A DNA stretch of 64,000 bases from Flagellimonas onchidii (GTDB lineage: Bacteria > Bacteroidota > Bacteroidia > Flavobacteriales > Flavobacteriaceae). Positions 27,315 to 36,745 of the stretch are shown piece by piece (within the stretch, counting starts at the first letter, position 1; the number at the start of each line of letters is the position of its first letter). Both the position numbers and the translations under genes were made by a program. Location of the stretch: the NCBI RefSeq assembly GCF_004804315.1, contig NZ_SRXX01000003.1, forward strand, positions 124,001-188,000, written 5' to 3'. The notes below the pieces were generated by a model. The model was not told where the DNA came from. It was given only the letters and a program-made list of their open reading frames with translations, and searched no databases.

Positions 27315-28422
27315 TGGTGGATTTTCCTAGGTCGATGTTTTCATCGTTCATATTGAAGTCGTCACTTTCCACAATATTTTCAGCGATAAAATCTCCTACT
27401 TGATTTGTTCCATATTGGCTGTTGGAATCCAAGTCTGGAGTCATAATTCCTTTTTTCAATGATTTATCCACTGCCTCACGCACGGCCATGGCCTCTTCAA
27501 AAAGGCCAAAATGCTCCAATAACATTGCTGCGGATAATATGGAAGCTATTGGATTTGCTATATCCTTTCCTTTAGCTTGGTGATAAGAACCGTGGATTGG
27601 TCCGAACATGGCATTTTCATCACCCACGGAAGCTGAAGCCAATAGACCAATAGATCCACCAATAACACTGCCCTCATCCGAAATGATATCACCGAACATA
27701 TTTTCCGTTAATATCACATCAAATTGGGAAGGGTTCAGAATAATCTGCATTGCGGCGTTATCCACAAATAAAAATTCTAAAGTCACATCTGGATAGCTTT
27801 CACCTATTTGGGTTACAACCTTTCTCCATAACCTGGATGACTCCAAAACATTGGCCTTATCCACCAAGGTTAGTTTTTTATTACGATTTTTAGCGGCCTT
27901 GAAGGCCAAATGCGCAATTCGGGAAATTTCTGTTTCGGAGTATTCGCAGAGGTCAGAGGCAATAGTACCTTCTTCGTTCAAACTCTTTTTACCAAAATAG
28001 ATTCCTCCCGTCAACTCACGATAAATAGTGAAGTTCGTGCCTTCGATAATTTCCTTTTTTAACGGAGAGTTCTTAATTAAGGAAGGAAAAACTTTTACCG
28101 GTCTAATATTTGCAAAGAGACCCAGCTCCTTTCTGAGCATCAAGAGACCTTCTTTGGGTCTTAGTTTGGCGTCAGGATTGTTATCGGATTTAGAATCACC
28201 GATGGCTCCAAGCAATACTGCATCTGCCTCTTTGCAAAGGGCCAAGGTGCTTTGTGGTAGAGGTGCGCCTTTTCGGTTTATGGCAATAGCACCGACAGAA
28301 GCTTCTTTATAGCTAAAACTGTGATTAAAAGTCTCCTCAACAGCTTCAAGACACTTAACTGCTTGGGCCAGCACTTCCGGTCCAATACCATCCCCTGGCA
28401 GTAAAGCAATGTTAAGATTCAT
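27307..28422 (-). CDS. leuB: 3-isopropylmalate dehydrogenase
   Basis: NAD-dependent oxidation and decarboxylation of 3-isopropylmalate in leucine synthesis. The 371 residues are normal length. Marks: LLPGDGIGPEVLAQA at the start, LRKELGLFANIRPVKVF, RELTGGIYFG, and the active-site metal region NMFGDIISDEGSVIGGSIGLLASAS, plus the NAD-binding GPIHGSYHQAKGKDIANPIA. It follows leuA by 29 bases in the same operon. The 3' end overlaps the convergent lipoprotein gene by 8 bases. Confidence 0.97.
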   Translation of the reverse strand: MNLNIALLPGDGIGPEVLAQAVKCLEAVEETFNHSFSYKEASVGAIAINRKGAPLPQSTLALCKEADAVLLGAIGDSKSDNNPDAKLRPKEGLLMLRKELGLFANIRPVKVFPSLIKNSPLKKEIIEGTNFTIYRELTGGIYFGKKSLNEEGTIASDLCEYSETEISRIAHLAFKAAKNRNKKLTLVDKANVLESSRLWRKVVTQIGESYPDVTLEFLFVDNAAMQIILNPSQFDVILTENMFGDIISDEGSVIGGSIGLLASASVGDENAMFGPIHGSYHQAKGKDIANPIASILSAAMLLEHFGLFEEAMAVREAVDKSLKKGIMTPDLDSNSQYGTNQVGDFIAENIVESDDFNMNDENIDLGKSTII

Positions 28423-28451
28423 ACGGGTATTAAAATTGTTTAAAAGCCCAC

Positions 28452-29624
28452 TTACGCCATACTTTGGATGGAAACATCACTTGTTTGGATGATCTCATGG
28501 ATATCATTATCCATAATCTCCTTTTTACGGTCTGCAAACTTCAAGAAATTTTCATAGACCACATCGAGCTGTAACTTCGTCAATTCGTAGCCAACATTTT
28601 TAGCTCGGTAGGCCAAAGCGGCTCTTCCGCTTCTTGCCGTCAAAACAATAGAAGACTCACTTACACCTACATCCTTAGGGTCGATAATTTCGTAAGTCTC
28701 ACGTTGTTTGATTACGCCATCTTGATGGATTCCAGAACTATGAGCAAATGCATTGGAACCTACTATCGCTTTATTGGGCTGCACGGGCATTCCCATTTTT
28801 TGAGAAACCATTTGGCTGGTGTCATAAAGCAATTTGCTATTGATTCCAGTGTCCAGGTTCAGGTAAGGATGCTGCCTTAAGATCATCACGACCTCTTCCA
28901 ACGAAGTATTTCCTGCTCTTTCACCAATACCGTTTATGGTGCATTCAATTTGCCGGGCACCATTGATTACTCCCGAAATGGAGTTGGCGGTAGCCAACCC
29001 AAGGTCGTTATGGCAGTGGCAAGACAAAACAGCTTTGTCAATTCCCTTGACATTTTCCCTAAGGTATTTCATTTTGGCGCCATACTCCTCTGGCAAACAA
29101 TATCCTGTAGTATCAGGGATATTTAATACAGTAGCCCCTGCCTTTATGACAGCCTCGCAGACTTGCGCTAAAAACTCGTTATCAGTCCTACCTGCATCTT
29201 CTGCATAAAACTCAACATCCTCTACGAATGTTTTTGCATAAGCGACCGCATCAACAGCGCGTTCAATAATTTTTTCTCTGGTAGAATTGAATTTGTGTTT
29301 GATGTGCGAATCAGATGTGCCTATTCCAGTATGAATACGAGGCCTTTTTGCAATTTTAATGGCATCGGCGGCTACTTCAATATCTTTTTTTACTGCTCTG
29401 GTCAATCCACAAACAGTGGCATTTTTTACCAATTTGGCGATTTCATGCACAGACTTAAAATCTCCAGGACTTGAAATTGGAAAACCGGCTTCTATGATAT
29501 CTACTCCAAGCTCGTCCAATCGCTCAGCAATAATTAATTTTTGCTCGGTGTCCAATTTGCACCCAGGGACCTGTTCGCCGTCCCTTAGTGTCGTGTCAAA
29601 AATTTGTACCTTATCTTTACCCAT
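28452..29624 (-). CDS. leuA: 2-isopropylmalate synthase
   Basis: First committed step of leucine synthesis: acetyl-CoA + 2-oxoisovalerate. The DRE-TIM barrel starts with the metal-binding [11 protein letters not shown] (11-21) and has the [15 protein letters not shown] zinc-ligand segment and the NGIGERAGN loop. At 390 residues it is the short form without the LeuA-dimer regulatory domain, so no leucine feedback domain is visible. leuC and leuD are not in this unit, although they are grouped with these genes in many Flavobacteria. An inverted repeat lies in the intergenic region upstream. Confidence 0.95.
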   Translation of the reverse strand: MGKDKVQIFDTTLRDGEQVPGCKLDTEQKLIIAERLDELGVDIIEAGFPISSPGDFKSVHEIAKLVKNATVCGLTRAVKKDIEVAADAIKIAKRPRIHTGIGTSDSHIKHKFNSTREKIIERAVDAVAYAKTFVEDVEFYAEDAGRTDNEFLAQVCEAVIKAGATVLNIPDTTGYCLPEEYGAKMKYLRENVKGIDKAVLSCHCHNDLGLATANSISGVINGARQIECTINGIGERAGNTSLEEVVMILRQHPYLNLDTGINSKLLYDTSQMVSQKMGMPVQPNKAIVGSNAFAHSSGIHQDGVIKQRETYEIIDPKDVGVSESSIVLTARSGRAALAYRAKNVGYELTKLQLDVVYENFLKFADRKKEIMDNDIHEIIQTSDVSIQSMA

Positions 29625-29713
29625 TATTTTAGTCTGTTTTATCTAAGCTATACGAAGATAAAGTAGGAGTTTGCATGAACCAGATTGCCCTATAACCCAT
29701 TACAACGTTAAAT

Positions 29714-29746
29714 TGTATTTCATAAAGATTAATTAATTGAAATACA
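29714..29746. promoter_or_regulatory. 9-bp inverted repeat upstream of leuA, candidate operator
   Basis: TGTATTTCA (29714-29722) and TGAAATACA (29738-29746) are exact inverted copies with 15 bases between them. They stand in the intergenic region between leuA (-) and the unknown gene at 29771 (+). The symmetry suggests a dimeric regulator; the regulator is unknown. Confidence 0.4.
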
Positions 29747-29770
29747 GATACTTAATTTATATTTTTTACG

Positions 29771-31315
29771 ATGACAAATGCCCATAAGGATACATTGTTT
29801 GTACTGATAAAGTCTCTGTCCAAATCGGAAAAGAGACAGTTTAAACTTTATGTAGGGCGTTTAGGTGTAAATACAGATGCCAAATTTTTGGCACTGTTCA
29901 ATTTGTTGGACAAGTTGAAGAAGTACGATGAACGTCAGATTTTGGACAGTGGAATTGTAAAAAAAGCACAATTATCTAACCTCAAAGCCCATTTGTACAA
30001 ACAGATTTTGGTAAGCTTGAGACTTAATCCAGTGAATCAAAATATTAGGGTTCAGATTCGGGAACAATTGGATTTTGCCACTATTCTCTATCAAAAAGGA
30101 TTGTACAAACAGAGCTTGAAAATATTGGATAAGGCTAAGAATTTTGCAATTGAAAATGAAGAAAAAAATGTAGCCTATGAGATTGTAGAGCTTGAAAAAA
30201 TAATTGAGACACAGTACATTACCCGTAGTATTCCTGATAGGGCAGAAGAACTGACCCGGCAAGCAAAAGAATTGTCGACACATAATGTGATGACCAGTAA
30301 GCTTTCCAACCTATCCCTACAACTTTACGGGATGATGCTCAAAGTGGGATATGTTCGAAACGATTCGGATTTACAGGAGGTAAAAAAGTACTTTGAAACA
30401 AATTTACCTGAATACAACTTAGAAGATTTGGGTTTCAGGGAGAAATTATGGTTGTATAAAGCATATTTGTGGTATAGTTTGTTGATTCAGGATTTTCTAT
30501 CCTCATATAAATATGCAAGCAAATGGGTAGATCTTTTTTATGATCAAGAGGAAATGATTCGTTTGAATCCTGTCTTTTTCCTAAAAGGAAATCATTACTT
30601 GCTAGAATCCTTGTTCTTTGTGAAGTACAGCTCTCAATTTAAAGAAACACTTGAAAAACTTGAGACACAGGTAAACAGCTCTGGATTTCCACAGAATGAC
30701 AATATAGCTTCTTTGGCCTTCCTATATATCAACTCAAACAAACTTAACCTTCATTTTTTAGAAGGGACTTTTGACAAAGGCTTATATCTGATCAATATTA
30801 TCGAGTATGGCATTAAAAAGCATGGAACTCGTATCGACCAGCATCATGTAATGCTTTTGTATTATAAAATTGCCTGTTTGTATTTTGGCAATGGGGACCA
30901 TAAGAACTGTATTGTTTACCTTAAAAAGATCATTTCCAATAAGAATCTAAAGATGCGGGAAGATTTAATGTGCTTTGCACGTGTGCTTAGTCTTGTGGCG
31001 CATTATGAAGCTGGTATGGATTATCATTTGGAAGTTCAACTTAAAAGTACCTATAAGTTTTTGTTGAAAATGAACGATTTACACGCGGTTCAAAAGGAAA
31101 TGATAAAGTTCTTAAGAAGCTTAGGTGACATTTACCCGGGTGAACTCAAAAATGAATTTCAAAAACTGTACAACGAACTAAAAAAATATGAAAACCACCC
31201 CTATGAGAAAAGGGCATTTTTGTATTTGGATATTCTTTCATGGTTAGAAAGTCATTTACACAATAAACCCGTAAGTCAAATCATTCGGGAAAAAGCTCTG
31301 GCAATAACTCGTTAA
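29771..31315 (+). CDS. Conserved hypothetical protein, 514 aa, alpha-helical repeat type
   Basis: There is no signal peptide and almost the whole chain reads as alpha helix. The start MTNAHKDTLFVLIKSLSKSEKRQFKLY resembles a family common in Flavobacteriaceae but uncharacterised, as far as I can tell. Later parts have TPR-like spacing (LYQKGLYKQSLKILDKAKNF; KIACLYFGNGDHKNCIVYLKK). A scaffold or protein-binding role is plausible. Coding is secure from length and codon use. The end overlaps the convergent rluA-type gene by 4 bases. Confidence 0.85.
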   Translation: MTNAHKDTLFVLIKSLSKSEKRQFKLYVGRLGVNTDAKFLALFNLLDKLKKYDERQILDSGIVKKAQLSNLKAHLYKQILVSLRLNPVNQNIRVQIREQLDFATILYQKGLYKQSLKILDKAKNFAIENEEKNVAYEIVELEKIIETQYITRSIPDRAEELTRQAKELSTHNVMTSKLSNLSLQLYGMMLKVGYVRNDSDLQEVKKYFETNLPEYNLEDLGFREKLWLYKAYLWYSLLIQDFLSSYKYASKWVDLFYDQEEMIRLNPVFFLKGNHYLLESLFFVKYSSQFKETLEKLETQVNSSGFPQNDNIASLAFLYINSNKLNLHFLEGTFDKGLYLINIIEYGIKKHGTRIDQHHVMLLYYKIACLYFGNGDHKNCIVYLKKIISNKNLKMREDLMCFARVLSLVAHYEAGMDYHLEVQLKSTYKFLLKMNDLHAVQKEMIKFLRSLGDIYPGELKNEFQKLYNELKKYENHPYEKRAFLYLDILSWLESHLHNKPVSQIIREKALAITR

Positions 31316-32031
31316 AGGCAAGCATTCCATATAGCGTCTTCTGGAGGGGCTGCTTCAAACAAGATTGTTTCTTTTTTTACTGGATGTTCCAGCGCCAAAC
31401 TTCGAGCATGTAAATGTATCCCTCCATTTTTGTTGCTACGCTGCGCACCATATTTTAAATCCCCTTTGATATGGCAACCAACGGCAGCCAATTGAGCCCT
31501 TATTTGGTGATGACGCCCCGTTTTTAAATTTATTTCCAAAAGGGAATAAGAATCGAGTTTCTTTCGAATGGAGTAGTCTAAAATTGCTTTTTTACTATTG
31601 GCAACCTCCTTTTCATAAGCATAGGACTTGTTCTGTTTCGGATTTCTAACCAACCAATGCTCCAAAGTTCCTCGCTCTTGCTCAGGCGGATTTTTTACCA
31701 CAGCCCAATAGACTTTTTTAGCCTTTCCCTCTGCAAACAATTTGTTCAATCGGGGTAACGCTTTGGAGGTTTTGGCAAAAAGAACGATTCCTGAAGTAGG
31801 TCTGTCCAACCTATGTACTACACCTAAATAAACATTGCCGGGTTTGTTGTATTTCTTTTTCAGATATTCTTTTACAACTTCGCTCAACGGAGCATCTCCC
31901 GTCTTATCTCCTTGGACAATGTCACCAGAGCGCTTGTTGATTACAATGAGGTGATTGTCTTCGTAGAGTACTTGAAGATTTGTGGAGTTGGATTTTTGGA
32001 TTATTAGATTTTTAGAGTGTTCAAATTTCAT
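31312..32031 (-). CDS. RluA-family pseudouridine synthase
   Basis: The enzyme converts uridine to pseudouridine in rRNA or tRNA. 239 residues carry VVHRLDRPTSGIVLFAKT with the catalytic Asp, LEINLKTGRHHQIRAQLAAVG and GDLKYGAQ near the end. There is no S4 domain. The first 18 residues (MKFEHSKNLIIQKSNSTN) are atypical and are encoded by repeat-like DNA (GTTGGATTTTTGGATTATT on the plus strand), so translation may in fact begin elsewhere or the gene received a new start when the four-helix-bundle unit entered. The stop of that gene overlaps its start by 4 bases. Confidence 0.92.
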   Translation of the reverse strand: MKFEHSKNLIIQKSNSTNLQVLYEDNHLIVINKRSGDIVQGDKTGDAPLSEVVKEYLKKKYNKPGNVYLGVVHRLDRPTSGIVLFAKTSKALPRLNKLFAEGKAKKVYWAVVKNPPEQERGTLEHWLVRNPKQNKSYAYEKEVANSKKAILDYSIRKKLDSYSLLEINLKTGRHHQIRAQLAAVGCHIKGDLKYGAQRSNKNGGIHLHARSLALEHPVKKETILFEAAPPEDAIWNACL

Positions 32032-32469
32032 TTTAGAGATGATTTAAATTTGGAGGTCATCTTAATAATGGAATTCAAATCACTTAAGAGAAGGTTCAAT
32101 TCATTTTTTTGTATGAATCCTAAATCATTTGAAATCAACAATTGAGTCTCTATTTCGTATAAAGAACCAATTGCTATTTCCAAAAACCTTGAAAAATCTT
32201 TGTTGGATTTTCTAGAACAACCTTCAGCAATATTGGATGGTACTGAAACCGAAGCCCTTCTCAATTGACTAACTATACCAAATTTTTCTGTTTCGGGATA
32301 GGAAGAAGTAATTTTATAGACATTAGAGCAAAAGAATCTACTCATTTTCCATATTTCCAAATCCTTAAATCGATGCATAAATTAATGTTTTAAATTTTTA
32401 TAGATTAATTTATGAGGTTGAAAATATCAAAATCAAAAATAACAAGTTCAGAACATCAAAGAATCCAAC
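31987..32469. mobile_element. Putative small element carrying a four-helix-bundle gene
   Basis: GTTGGATT (31987-31994) and AATCCAAC (32462-32469) are inverted copies that bracket 483 bases with the four-helix-bundle gene. The left edge also holds TTGGATTATTAGAT (31996-32009), identical to a 14-mer in the repeat tract at 21735. The unit separates two housekeeping genes, panB and the rluA-type gene, which seem otherwise to be one operon. There is no transposase, so if it moves it needs help from outside. Boundaries are tentative. Confidence 0.45.
32028..32378 (-). CDS. Four helix bundle protein (23S rRNA intervening-sequence type)
   Basis: 116 residues matching the family also called S23 or TIGR02436: MHRFKDLEIWKMSRFFCSNVYKIT at the start, FGIVSQLRRASVSVPSNIAEGCSRKSNKDFSRFLEIAIGSL (in two parts) in the middle, and a last helix. 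The family was first found inside 23S rRNA intervening sequences and forms a pentamer in a known structure; its role is still unknown. Here it stands between panB and an rluA-type gene, with repeat-like ends (see the element feature). Overlap of 4 bases with the downstream gene. Confidence 0.92.
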   Translation of the reverse strand: MHRFKDLEIWKMSRFFCSNVYKITSSYPETEKFGIVSQLRRASVSVPSNIAEGCSRKSNKDFSRFLEIAIGSLYEIETQLLISNDLGFIQKNELNLLLSDLNSIIKMTSKFKSSLK

Positions 32470-32487
32470 AATCGAGCTATCCGACAA

Positions 32488-33306
32488 TCAATAAGACTCA
32501 TTCTCATTTGGAAAGTCTCTACTCTTCACATCATCCACATACTGAGAAATAGCATTTCCCATGTCTTCATATAAGTTCATATATCTTCTGAGGAAACGTG
32601 GATTGAATTCATGGGTCATGCCCAACAAATCATGAACTACCAATACCTGGCCATCCACACCACCTCCAGCACCGATGCCAATAATGGGAATGGATACACT
32701 TTCAGCCACTTCCTTGGCTAATTTGGCAGGTATTTTTTCCAGAACGATACCAAAACAACCTAGCTCTTCCAACATTTTGGCATCTTCCTTCAACTTATGG
32801 GCCTCTTCTTCTTCCTTGGCCCTAACCGTATAGGTTCCAAATTTGTAGATAGATTGAGGTGTAAGTCCCAAATGTCCCATAACCGGTATTCCCGCTTCAA
32901 GAATTCGGATAACGGATTGTTTTATTTCGGAACCTCCTTCAACTTTTACGGCATGGGCACCACTTTCTTTCATTATACGGATAGCGGAACGAAGTGCTTC
33001 TTTGGAATCACTTTGATAGCTCCCAAAGGGAATATCAACTACGACCAAAGCCCTTTTAGCTGCCCTTACTACAGAACTTGCATGATAGATCATTTGATCT
33101 AGAGTTACCGGAAGGGTGGTTTCATGTCCGGCAATCACGTTACTGGCCGAATCACCAACCAAAATAACATCTACGTTCGCCGCATCAACAATTTTGGCCA
33201 TGGAGTAATCGTAAGATGTGAGCATGGAGATTTTTTCCCCATTTTGCTTCATCTCCACCAATGATTTTACAGTGATTCGCTTGTATTCTTTTTTGGCAAC
33301 TGACAT
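32488..33306 (-). CDS. panB: 3-methyl-2-oxobutanoate hydroxymethyltransferase
   Basis: First step of pantothenate synthesis: transfers a hydroxymethyl group from methylene-THF to 2-oxoisovalerate. 272 residues. Marks: [42 protein letters not shown] with Mg-binding Asp, [18 protein letters not shown], and the C-terminal [24 protein letters not shown]. The decameric enzyme is cytosolic. Upstream lies the divergent SnoaL-like gene; downstream is the four-helix-bundle unit. Confidence 0.97.
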   Translation of the reverse strand: MSVAKKEYKRITVKSLVEMKQNGEKISMLTSYDYSMAKIVDAANVDVILVGDSASNVIAGHETTLPVTLDQMIYHASSVVRAAKRALVVVDIPFGSYQSDSKEALRSAIRIMKESGAHAVKVEGGSEIKQSVIRILEAGIPVMGHLGLTPQSIYKFGTYTVRAKEEEEAHKLKEDAKMLEELGCFGIVLEKIPAKLAKEVAESVSIPIIGIGAGGGVDGQVLVVHDLLGMTHEFNPRFLRRYMNLYEDMGNAISQYVDDVKSRDFPNENESY

Positions 33307-33376
33307 TCTCTTTGATTTTACCTGCTAAAAGTAAGCAGATTTGTTTAAATTGAACTGCAATCAAAAAACAATAAAA

Positions 33377-33859
33377 ATGAAAACAATCTCCACCTTTATT
33401 ATTGCATGCTGTTGTTTGGTGATATGTAATGCCCAAGGACCCAATCCGCCTGAAATTGACGAAAAAGAAGCAGTTAAAAAAGTAGTTGAAACTTTTTTTG
33501 ACGGTTTTCACAAACAGGACTCTGTGATTATCAATAGTACGGTCGCTGACAAGGTAGTATTACAAACTACCGGAAGAGATAAAGAAGGCAAAACAAGATT
33601 TAGAACCGAAAAATTTCCAAATTTCATCAAATCGATTACTAGTATTCCTGATAGTATAAGCTTTCAGGAAAAGCTGACATCTTTTTCAATACAAGTGGAT
33701 CGGACCATGGCAAATGCTTGGGTAGGTTACGAATTTTGGCTGAATGGTAAATTCAGCCACTGCGGAATCAACTCGTTCCAACTTGTAAATTTCGATGGAG
33801 AATGGAAGATTATCTATTTAATTGATACTAGAGGGAAGGCGGGTTGCTTGAAAGAGTAA
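33377..33859 (+). CDS. Exported SnoaL/NTF2-like protein
   Basis: I start at ATG 33377 (MKTISTFIIACCCLVICNAQ), a signal peptide; the 12 codons before it add a polar stretch. The mature part of about 140 residues shows the NTF2-like cone fold of the DUF4440 group: VVETFFDGFHKQDSVIINSTVAD at the start, FSIQVDRTMANAWVGYEFWLNGKF in the middle, and FQLVNFDGEWKIIYLIDTRG at the end. No catalytic residue is certain. The stop codon touches the stop of the convergent SCO gene with no gap. Confidence 0.85.
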   Translation: MKTISTFIIACCCLVICNAQGPNPPEIDEKEAVKKVVETFFDGFHKQDSVIINSTVADKVVLQTTGRDKEGKTRFRTEKFPNFIKSITSIPDSISFQEKLTSFSIQVDRTMANAWVGYEFWLNGKFSHCGINSFQLVNFDGEWKIIYLIDTRGKAGCLKE

Positions 33860-34510
33860 TCAGTCGGATAAAATTTTGATATCCTCGACCAACCTTAGAA
33901 CGTCATTGCTGTCGGTTCCGTTGTACACCCCCCGAATTTGTTTTTTTGTATCCACTAAAATGAAATTTGGGGTATGGATAAAGTCTTGAAGGCCGCCATC
34001 CCCTTGGTCAACAGCTGCAAAGTAACTTTTTCGAGCTAGATTATAGATATGCTTTTTATCTCCAGTGGTAATGTTCCATTTGGAATCAATCGCCCCGTGT
34101 CGATATGCATATGATTTCAAAATGGGAATGCTGTCCATTTCTGGGGTGACAGATATCGACAGTAACATAACAGTATCATTGTCAAGGAAAGTGTCTTGCA
34201 GCGTTTTCATATTGTTGGACATAATGGGGCAGATGCTGGGACATCTAGTGAAAAAGAAATCGGTGACATAAATCTTGTCTTCATAATCTGCTTGAGTCAC
34301 CATTTTTCCATTTTGATTGGTCAGACTAAAGTCAGCAACGGTATGGGAGCCCTTCACATCTTGTACTTTGACATCCACCAAATCAGGATTAAAATCTTTT
34401 GGGCCAAAAACAGGCAGTTCTGTTCTTAAATTGGAAATTAAGTAAAAAACAGCTAAGATACCTATGCCTAAAAGGACCAGAAGTATCTTGAGCTGCTTTT
34501 TTTTGTTCAT
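33860..34510 (-). CDS. SCO1/SenC family protein
   Basis: Copper-binding thioredoxin-fold protein that helps assemble the CuA site of cytochrome c oxidase. 216 residues: one N-terminal membrane anchor (about 8-26), then the fold with FFFTRCPSICP, giving the copper ligands C90 and C94, and the third ligand His179 in DFIHTPNF. All three ligands are present, so the protein should bind copper in the periplasm. It follows the TPR gene by 5 bases, so the two form one operon. Confidence 0.93.
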   Translation of the reverse strand: MNKKKQLKILLVLLGIGILAVFYLISNLRTELPVFGPKDFNPDLVDVKVQDVKGSHTVADFSLTNQNGKMVTQADYEDKIYVTDFFFTRCPSICPIMSNNMKTLQDTFLDNDTVMLLSISVTPEMDSIPILKSYAYRHGAIDSKWNITTGDKKHIYNLARKSYFAAVDQGDGGLQDFIHTPNFILVDTKKQIRGVYNGTDSNDVLRLVEDIKILSD

Positions 34511-34515
34511 CAGTT

Positions 34516-36243
34516 TTAAAGTATAGAGGTTGTGATTTCTAGGTCAGCGTTTTGCCAAGCTTTGTCAAATTCTTCTTTTATCCTTTTTGCCTCTTCCGTT
34601 CTCCCTTGAGCTTGAAGACTGTTATACAACCCCATTAAAGACCATCCATTTTGTCTAAGTACCTTCAAATCTTCTCTATATATATTTTCTGCCTCTTTAT
34701 ATTGTTTGGCCTTCATTAATTGGGCACCCAAATTTTGTCTTGTGGGAATATGCCAAGCGGCCGGTTCAGTATAGGTGAGTCCGTCTTCATAATCTACAGC
34801 ATTTTTAAGGTGTTCAATGGCTTTTGAATTATCACCATTCAAAGCCGCCAACTCGCCGGCAATCACTTCATATGCGATTTTAGCCGAGTTAATGGACGGA
34901 TTGTGGGCGGTGGCAACCAAGTTTTCCAACTCTGGATCATCTTTTAAGGATTTAATGGCATCCAGTTCTTCTTGGGCCTCTTTACTGTTTCCCTTACGGA
35001 TAAAGGCCATGCCCCTTGCATAATGACGTATAAGATTGAGGTGTTTTATTTCCTTATTTGGAGCAGGAATGGTCAGAATCTCATTCCATTTTCCAAATCG
35101 TACATAGGCCAATAGTGGAGTAGAAGCAAAATCTTGTAAAAATGGCATGCTTATGAGTTCACCGGTTGGGACTTTTTCTGCTGTTTTTTTGGCTGCATCA
35201 ATGGCAATATCACTATTGCCCAGCAGACTTGCCGCAGACCATAGAAAATGAATGTTGTGCGGATAGTATCCTAAAGGATATAGGCCTTGGGAATAGCATT
35301 GCGAAATATAATCCTCATCCGCAAGTATGGCATCTTGATTGGCCTTTACCGCATCTAAATAACGTCCCACACGGATATAAATATGGCTTGGCATATGTAC
35401 CAAATGTCCAGCTGCAGGCATCAATTCTCCTAATCGGTCGGCACTGGCCACTCCTAGGTCCGGTTTGGGTAGCTCCACCATATGAATATAGTAATGATGG
35501 GCACCAGGATTGTTTGGGTTTATTTCCATAGCCTTTTCCAAGGCTGCTTTTGCTTCTGTAATATTTGGAGATGGATTCCCATTTTCATCCCAGTAGTTCC
35601 ATGGAACGGTGTTCATCACAGCAGCTGCATACAAAACCTGCACTTCGGCATCTTCGGGATATGCTTGAAGTACTTCTGCCATGGCATTCATGTAGGCGAT
35701 ATTGAGTTCTTCCACATTCTGGGTTAAATCGTCACTGTACCTTGCGGTCAATGCATTGATTAAGGCCTTTTCTTTGGGTGTGGCGTTTACGGCCAAGTTC
35801 TTGGCTTTTGCCAAGGCCTCGTTAGTTTTTATTTTCCGCTCTTCTGGAGGCAACGGGTCATTGATGTTTGGGCCTAAAGCATAAGCTTGACCCCAATAGG
35901 TCATGGCCGAGGTTGGATCCAAACGGGAGGCCTCCATAAAAGAACGATGTGCTTCTGCATGGTTAAAGGCATAGGTAAGTCTCAACCCTTGATCAAAAAA
36001 GGTTTGCGCTTGTGGATTTTCAGTGGTGATAGGATAACTTAGATTCCCCAAGTTTTCAAACAGCGGAGCAATCTGCTGTGTAGAGTCTACTACCTCCAAT
36101 AAATAGGTGGTTGGTGTACATTTAATAAAGCTGAAGGATGCTTTCTGGTGATTTTTTGAAGCTCTTGCATTGTTTTTGGTCAAAAAGTGAACTGTAGTCA
36201 ATAATGCCAAAACCGTTATAGCCCAGGTCAATTTTGTTTTCAT
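34516..36243 (-). CDS. TPR-repeat exported protein, 575 aa
   Basis: An N-terminal hydrophobic segment (WAITVLALLTTVHFLT) acts as signal or anchor. Residues about 65-560 hold many TPR units, including AFNHAEAHRSFMEASRLDPTSAMTYWGQAYALG, ALEKAMEINPNNPGAHHYYIHMVE and LGAQLMKAKQYKEAENIYRE. GHLVHMPSHIYIRVGRY and the histidine-rich AHHYYIHM recall a subset of TPR proteins near copper or electron-transport genes. It precedes the SCO gene with 5 bases between, which suggests that both act in respiratory-complex assembly or metal handling; this is inference. Confidence 0.85.
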   Translation of the reverse strand: MKTKLTWAITVLALLTTVHFLTKNNARASKNHQKASFSFIKCTPTTYLLEVVDSTQQIAPLFENLGNLSYPITTENPQAQTFFDQGLRLTYAFNHAEAHRSFMEASRLDPTSAMTYWGQAYALGPNINDPLPPEERKIKTNEALAKAKNLAVNATPKEKALINALTARYSDDLTQNVEELNIAYMNAMAEVLQAYPEDAEVQVLYAAAVMNTVPWNYWDENGNPSPNITEAKAALEKAMEINPNNPGAHHYYIHMVELPKPDLGVASADRLGELMPAAGHLVHMPSHIYIRVGRYLDAVKANQDAILADEDYISQCYSQGLYPLGYYPHNIHFLWSAASLLGNSDIAIDAAKKTAEKVPTGELISMPFLQDFASTPLLAYVRFGKWNEILTIPAPNKEIKHLNLIRHYARGMAFIRKGNSKEAQEELDAIKSLKDDPELENLVATAHNPSINSAKIAYEVIAGELAALNGDNSKAIEHLKNAVDYEDGLTYTEPAAWHIPTRQNLGAQLMKAKQYKEAENIYREDLKVLRQNGWSLMGLYNSLQAQGRTEEAKRIKEEFDKAWQNADLEITTSIL

Positions 36244-36481
36244 AATTTTTTAATAATAAAGTTCTCTTCGTTTAAGTTTTGCTTGGCGAATACGTGGGGG
36301 AAGAGCTATCCTGTTCGTAGGTTGACGTTATTGGGAAGGTATTTATTGAACCAAAGCTTTAGAACGGATGCTTATTTTATAATTCGCTGTCAGTCAACTA
36401 CTAAAGTAGTGAAAGTTCAATGATTTTGGTGCCAATTTTGTGTAGGATGCCTGTTTTATTGTGTTTTGGGTAAGGTTACTT

Positions 36482-36727
36482 TTATTTTTCTCCGGTCATT
36501 AATTGAACATAGAGTCTTTCTACCTTATCTCTTGCCCATTGTGTTTTTCTCAAAAATTTAAGGCTGGACTTGACAGATGGGTCTTTTTTAAAGCAGTTGA
36601 TGTTGATTCTGCTTGCCATTTCTTCCCAGCCATAGTGCTCTACCAACAATTCTAATATATCAACCAACTTTACACCATGCAATGGATTGTTTGGCTGGTA
36701 TTGTTTGGGATTCTTCTGTTTGTTCAT
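36482..36727 (-). CDS. VF530 family DNA-binding protein
   Basis: 81 residues that match the VF530 (DUF2132) family over its length: [29 protein letters not shown], then [25 protein letters not shown] and a final VERLYVQLM. The family has a solved small alpha structure and is described as DNA-binding; the cellular role is unknown. It lies 18 bases after sdaA in the same direction, so the two are probably cotranscribed. Confidence 0.9.
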   Translation of the reverse strand: MNKQKNPKQYQPNNPLHGVKLVDILELLVEHYGWEEMASRININCFKKDPSVKSSLKFLRKTQWARDKVERLYVQLMTGEK

Positions 36728-36745
36728 AAAAGCAAATGGTCTTGG

